Shown one piece after another: positions 5,952 to 8,538 of a stretch of DNA of 8,538 bases. Numbering within the stretch: position 1 is the stretch's first letter; each line of letters begins with the position of its first letter. The notes under the pieces were generated by a model, which ran no database searches, was not told the DNA's origin, and saw only the letters and a program-made list of their open reading frames with translations. Origin of the DNA: Candidatus Binatia bacterium (GTDB taxonomy: Bacteria > Desulfobacterota_B > Binatia > UBA9968). The stretch spans positions 1 to 8,538 of the forward strand of contig JAICHC010000083.1 in the NCBI GenBank assembly GCA_025922795.1, read 5' to 3'. A program made the translations under genes and the position numbers.

Positions 5952-8198
5952 ATGCCTGCTGCTCCGGAGAAAAGTCGCCTCCACCGGGAGATTTGGGGTG
6001 TGGTGATCGGCCTCAGCGCTTTGCTCGTCGCCCTCAGCTTGATCTCCTATAACGTCGACGATCGCTCGCTCAATAATCCTTCGGGCGGTCTCGACAGCCA
6101 TAACTGGGGCGGCTTTGTCGGCGCGGTTTTAGCCGATCTATTGCTACAGGGCCTGGGCCTTTCCTCTTATCTGTTGCCGGTGTTTCTTGCTATAGCGGCG
6201 ACGCAGATGTTTCGCGCGAGCCGCAGCTTCACGTTCAGCAAAGGCGTGGCGTACACGATTTTACTGCTGAGCGTGGCGGTTGTGCTAAGCGTCGTTATCG
6301 ATACCGAAAGCGCGCGCGACGCTGGCGGTATCATCGGCGGGTTCTTAGAAGAAAGTGTCCTGGTGCCGCTGTTTGGACGATTGAGCGCAGTCCTGATCGC
6401 GTGCTTTACCATGCTCTTGTCGATCATGTTGCTGACGCAAAATTCGCTGCTCGACATTGCCGGCTACACGAGAAAGCTTTTCGACCGGTTTGGCAAGTCG
6501 ATCGTTCCGGCCATCACGAACCGCCTAAAAGAGCTCAAGAAAGAAAAGCGCAAGAGCGAGAACACCAAGAAGGAGAAAAAGGACTATGTGCCGCCGCCGA
6601 TCGTCCTGAAAGAGGAATATAAAGACGAGCCGGCGAAAAGGCCCCAGAACAAACCGGCGCTGCCTCCCGAGCAGTTCAAGCTTCCGCAAGTTGTTGAAGG
6701 GTACAAACTGCCGCCACTTGAGTTGCTCGACCCGCCGGACGGCGAACAGTTCAAAATCGATACCGAGACGCTGCAAGCCAACTCACTAATCCTGCAAAAA
6801 AAGCTTGAAGATTTCGGAGTCGAAGGAGAGGTCATGGCGGTGCGCCCGGGGCCGGTGATCACGATGTACGAATTCAAGCCCGCGCCCGGCGTCAAAGTGC
6901 GCCGCATCGTGCTGTTGGCAGACGATCTGGCCATGGCACTGCGCGCGGTGAGCGTGCGTATTCTTGCGCCGATTCCCGGCGAGTCCGTAGTCGGCATCGA
7001 AATACCCAACCCGCGGCGCGAAACGGTTTTCCTACGCGAAGTGATCGAAAGCGAGGCTTATCGTAATACCGATTCCAAGCTCACCTTGGCGCTCGGAAAA
7101 GACATTGGCGGCACGCCGTTCGCGACCGACTTGGCAAAAATGCCTCATCTTCTCGTCGCCGGCGCCACTGGCACGGGCAAGTCGGTGTCCATTAACGCGA
7201 TGATTCTGAGCATTCTTTACAAATCGAGCCCGCAAGACGTCAAATTCATCATGGTCGATCCCAAAATGCTTGAGCTGACGGTGTATGAGGATATTCCTCA
7301 CTTGCTGGTGCCCGTCGTGACCGACCCCAAAAAGGCGGCAGCGGCACTTTTCTGGGCGATGGATGAAATGGACCGGCGCTATCGATTGATGCGAGACAAG
7401 GGCGCACGCAATATTGACAACTACAACCGGACGCTGGAGCGTGAGGCTGGCAACAAGAGGCCAGTAATCGACCTGACGGAGCCCGAAGATGAAGACTCTA
7501 CCGCAATGGGTGGGAGTCTTTCCGACGATGCGCCGCTGACCCATGAGAGGCTGCCTAAAATCGTCATCATCATCGATGAACTGGCCGATCTGATGATGAC
7601 TGTCGGTCGCGATATCGAGGAATATATCACCCGTCTGGCGCAAAAGGCGCGCGCTGCCGGTATTCACCTGATACTTGCGACGCAACGCCCGTCTGTCGAC
7701 GTTATCACCGGTTTGATCAAGGCCAATTTTCCGGCGCGTATTTCCTTTCAGGTCACCTCCCGCGTCGACTCGCGGACGATTTTGGATTCTATGGGCGGCG
7801 AGAAGCTCTTGGGGAATGGCGATTTGCTTTTTCTACCGCCGGGAACTGCGCGTCTGATCCGCGTGCACGGCGCCTTCGTCTCTGATCAGGAAGTTCGCCG
7901 GGTGATGAAATTTATCAAGCAACAGGGGCGGCCAAGCTATCGCCCGGAAGTCCTCGAAGCAAAAAAACAGATCGATTCGGCGTCAGCAGCCGACGAGGAA
8001 TATGACGAAATGTACGACCAGGCAGTTGCTATTGTCACTGAAACCCAGCAAGCTTCGATATCTATGGTTCAGCGCAGGTTGCGGGTCGGATACAATCGCG
8101 CCGCGCGAATGATCGAACAAATGGAAAGAGACGGCGTTGTCGGTCCGGCCGACGGCGCCAAGGCCAGAGAAGTTTATGCGCGAAAGATCGAAGACTAG
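5952..8198 (+). CDS. ftsK: DNA translocase FtsK/SpoIIIE
   Basis: FtsK is a septum-anchored hexameric ATPase that pumps double-stranded DNA and helps resolve chromosome dimers at division. The 748-residue protein has an N-terminal membrane domain with about four or five hydrophobic segments (roughly 15-33, 53-87, 98-117, 136-162). A lysine-rich stretch (191-210) then a Pro-rich linker (213-262) lead to the motor. The alpha domain begins near 265. The beta domain carries Walker A GATGTGKS (404-411), MVDPKMLEL (434-442), Walker B IIIDELADLM (539-548, Asp542 and Glu543) and ATQRPSVDVITGLIK (576-590). A C-terminal winged-helix gamma domain (about 685-745, SMVQRRLRVGYNRAARMIE) should read the chromosome orientation sequence. 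The linker is short, unlike the long one of E. coli FtsK (1329 residues). A variable acidic stretch (about 505-527) precedes Walker B. The ATG follows a GAGGA site that overlaps the rnj stop. Identification is firm. Confidence 0.97.
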   Translation: MPAAPEKSRLHREIWGVVIGLSALLVALSLISYNVDDRSLNNPSGGLDSHNWGGFVGAVLADLLLQGLGLSSYLLPVFLAIAATQMFRASRSFTFSKGVAYTILLLSVAVVLSVVIDTESARDAGGIIGGFLEESVLVPLFGRLSAVLIACFTMLLSIMLLTQNSLLDIAGYTRKLFDRFGKSIVPAITNRLKELKKEKRKSENTKKEKKDYVPPPIVLKEEYKDEPAKRPQNKPALPPEQFKLPQVVEGYKLPPLELLDPPDGEQFKIDTETLQANSLILQKKLEDFGVEGEVMAVRPGPVITMYEFKPAPGVKVRRIVLLADDLAMALRAVSVRILAPIPGESVVGIEIPNPRRETVFLREVIESEAYRNTDSKLTLALGKDIGGTPFATDLAKMPHLLVAGATGTGKSVSINAMILSILYKSSPQDVKFIMVDPKMLELTVYEDIPHLLVPVVTDPKKAAAALFWAMDEMDRRYRLMRDKGARNIDNYNRTLEREAGNKRPVIDLTEPEDEDSTAMGGSLSDDAPLTHERLPKIVIIIDELADLMMTVGRDIEEYITRLAQKARAAGIHLILATQRPSVDVITGLIKANFPARISFQVTSRVDSRTILDSMGGEKLLGNGDLLFLPPGTARLIRVHGAFVSDQEVRRVMKFIKQQGRPSYRPEVLEAKKQIDSASAADEEYDEMYDQAVAIVTETQQASISMVQRRLRVGYNRAARMIEQMERDGVVGPADGAKAREVYARKIED

Positions 8199-8538
8199 CC
8201 TGGCATACCCACTCGCAGCCAGCCTGGTCGCTGCCATCACGCTGCTCTGCGGCATCCGCCCCGGCGTCGCCGCCGGCAGCAACCAGGCCGAAGCAATCAT
8301 CGAGCGGCTACAGAAAAACTATGACGTAATGGCTGATTTTGTCGCCGATTTCCGCCAGGAGACCGACGTCAAAACCCTTAATCGAAGCCTCAAGGCGTCG
8401 GGAAAAGTTTCTTTTAAGCGGCCCGGCAAGATGCTCTGGCTCTACGAGGAGCCGAAAGGACAGTTTGTGCTCGCCGATGGCAAACATCTTTATTTCTATC
8501 AGCCGGACCAAAACCAGGTGATCAAGAGCCCCTTGAAA
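8176..8538 (+). CDS. lolA: Outer-membrane lipoprotein carrier LolA, C-terminus cut by window edge
   Basis: LolA is the periplasmic carrier that takes lipoproteins released by LolCDE at the inner membrane to the outer membrane. The first 121 residues are visible and the frame is still open at the right edge. The ATG at 8176 lies inside the end of ftsK (23-base overlap, different frame) after AGAGAAG. It gives a clear signal peptide: basic MRERSK, a hydrophobic run (about 9-26) and a signal-peptidase-I-like site at GVAA/GS (residues 30-35). The hydrophobic run contains LLCG, but this is a poor lipobox, so the protein should be soluble. The mature part shows the LolA pattern: an N-terminal helix with MADFVADFRQE (52-62), then strands GKVSFKRPGKMLWLYEEP (76-93) and FVLADGKHLYFYQPDQNQV (97-115). 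It is the fourth gene of the run. Truncation prevents checking the rest of the barrel. Confidence 0.92.
   Translation, partial: MRERSKTSLAYPLAASLVAAITLLCGIRPGVAAGSNQAEAIIERLQKNYDVMADFVADFRQETDVKTLNRSLKASGKVSFKRPGKMLWLYEEPKGQFVLADGKHLYFYQPDQNQVIKSPLK

Noticed and set aside
7434..7536. Acidic stretch in FtsK before Walker B as a foreign insertion
   Set aside because: FtsK proteins are normally variable in length and often acidic here (E. coli also has an extra segment), so this is not a sign of insertion.
8236..8250. LolA as a lipoprotein because of Cys in the signal peptide (LLCG)
   Set aside because: The residues before Cys (T-L-L) do not fit a lipobox, and a better signal peptidase I site follows at GVAA/GS. 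LolA is a soluble carrier.

Overview
The window looks like chromosomal DNA of a Gram-negative, moderately high-GC bacterium. It encodes LolA (a periplasmic lipoprotein carrier, so there is an outer membrane) together with RNase J, which is absent from most gamma-proteobacteria. From memory, the RNase J sequence and the order rnj-ftsK-lolA resemble Geobacter-like Deltaproteobacteria/Desulfobacterota and related uncultured lineages. That placement is inferred, not searched.

Layout: positions 667 to 1 (minus strand) hold the N-terminal 222 residues of an alpha/beta hydrolase cut by the left edge, with Cys where the nucleophile is usually Ser. A 295-bp divergent gap (668-962) contains a plausible mazG promoter. 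On the plus strand mazG (963-1778) overlaps a D-2-hydroxyacid/glycerate dehydrogenase gene (1775-2752) by ATGA. The convergent ssb gene (3327-2905, minus) follows after a 152-bp gap with no clear terminator. ssb then diverges from a plus-strand run of four tightly packed genes: plsC (3499-4275), rnj (4284-5939), ftsK (5952-8198) and lolA (8176 to beyond the right edge).

How the genes work together: MazG removes non-canonical NTPs, SSB protects single-stranded DNA, and FtsK pumps DNA at the division septum, so all three serve genome maintenance. PlsC makes phosphatidic acid for membranes, LolA carries lipoproteins to the outer membrane, and RNase J degrades and processes RNA. The plsC-rnj-ftsK-lolA run is therefore a housekeeping operon joining envelope growth, RNA turnover and chromosome segregation.

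I see no mobile element, CRISPR array, tRNA, rRNA, prophage or defence system, and no convincing previously undescribed system. The items most worth a second look are the Cys-nucleophile hydrolase, the ssb/plsC divergent promoter region (including a possible leaderless plsC mRNA), and a shared TAAGNT -10 pattern in three candidate promoters.
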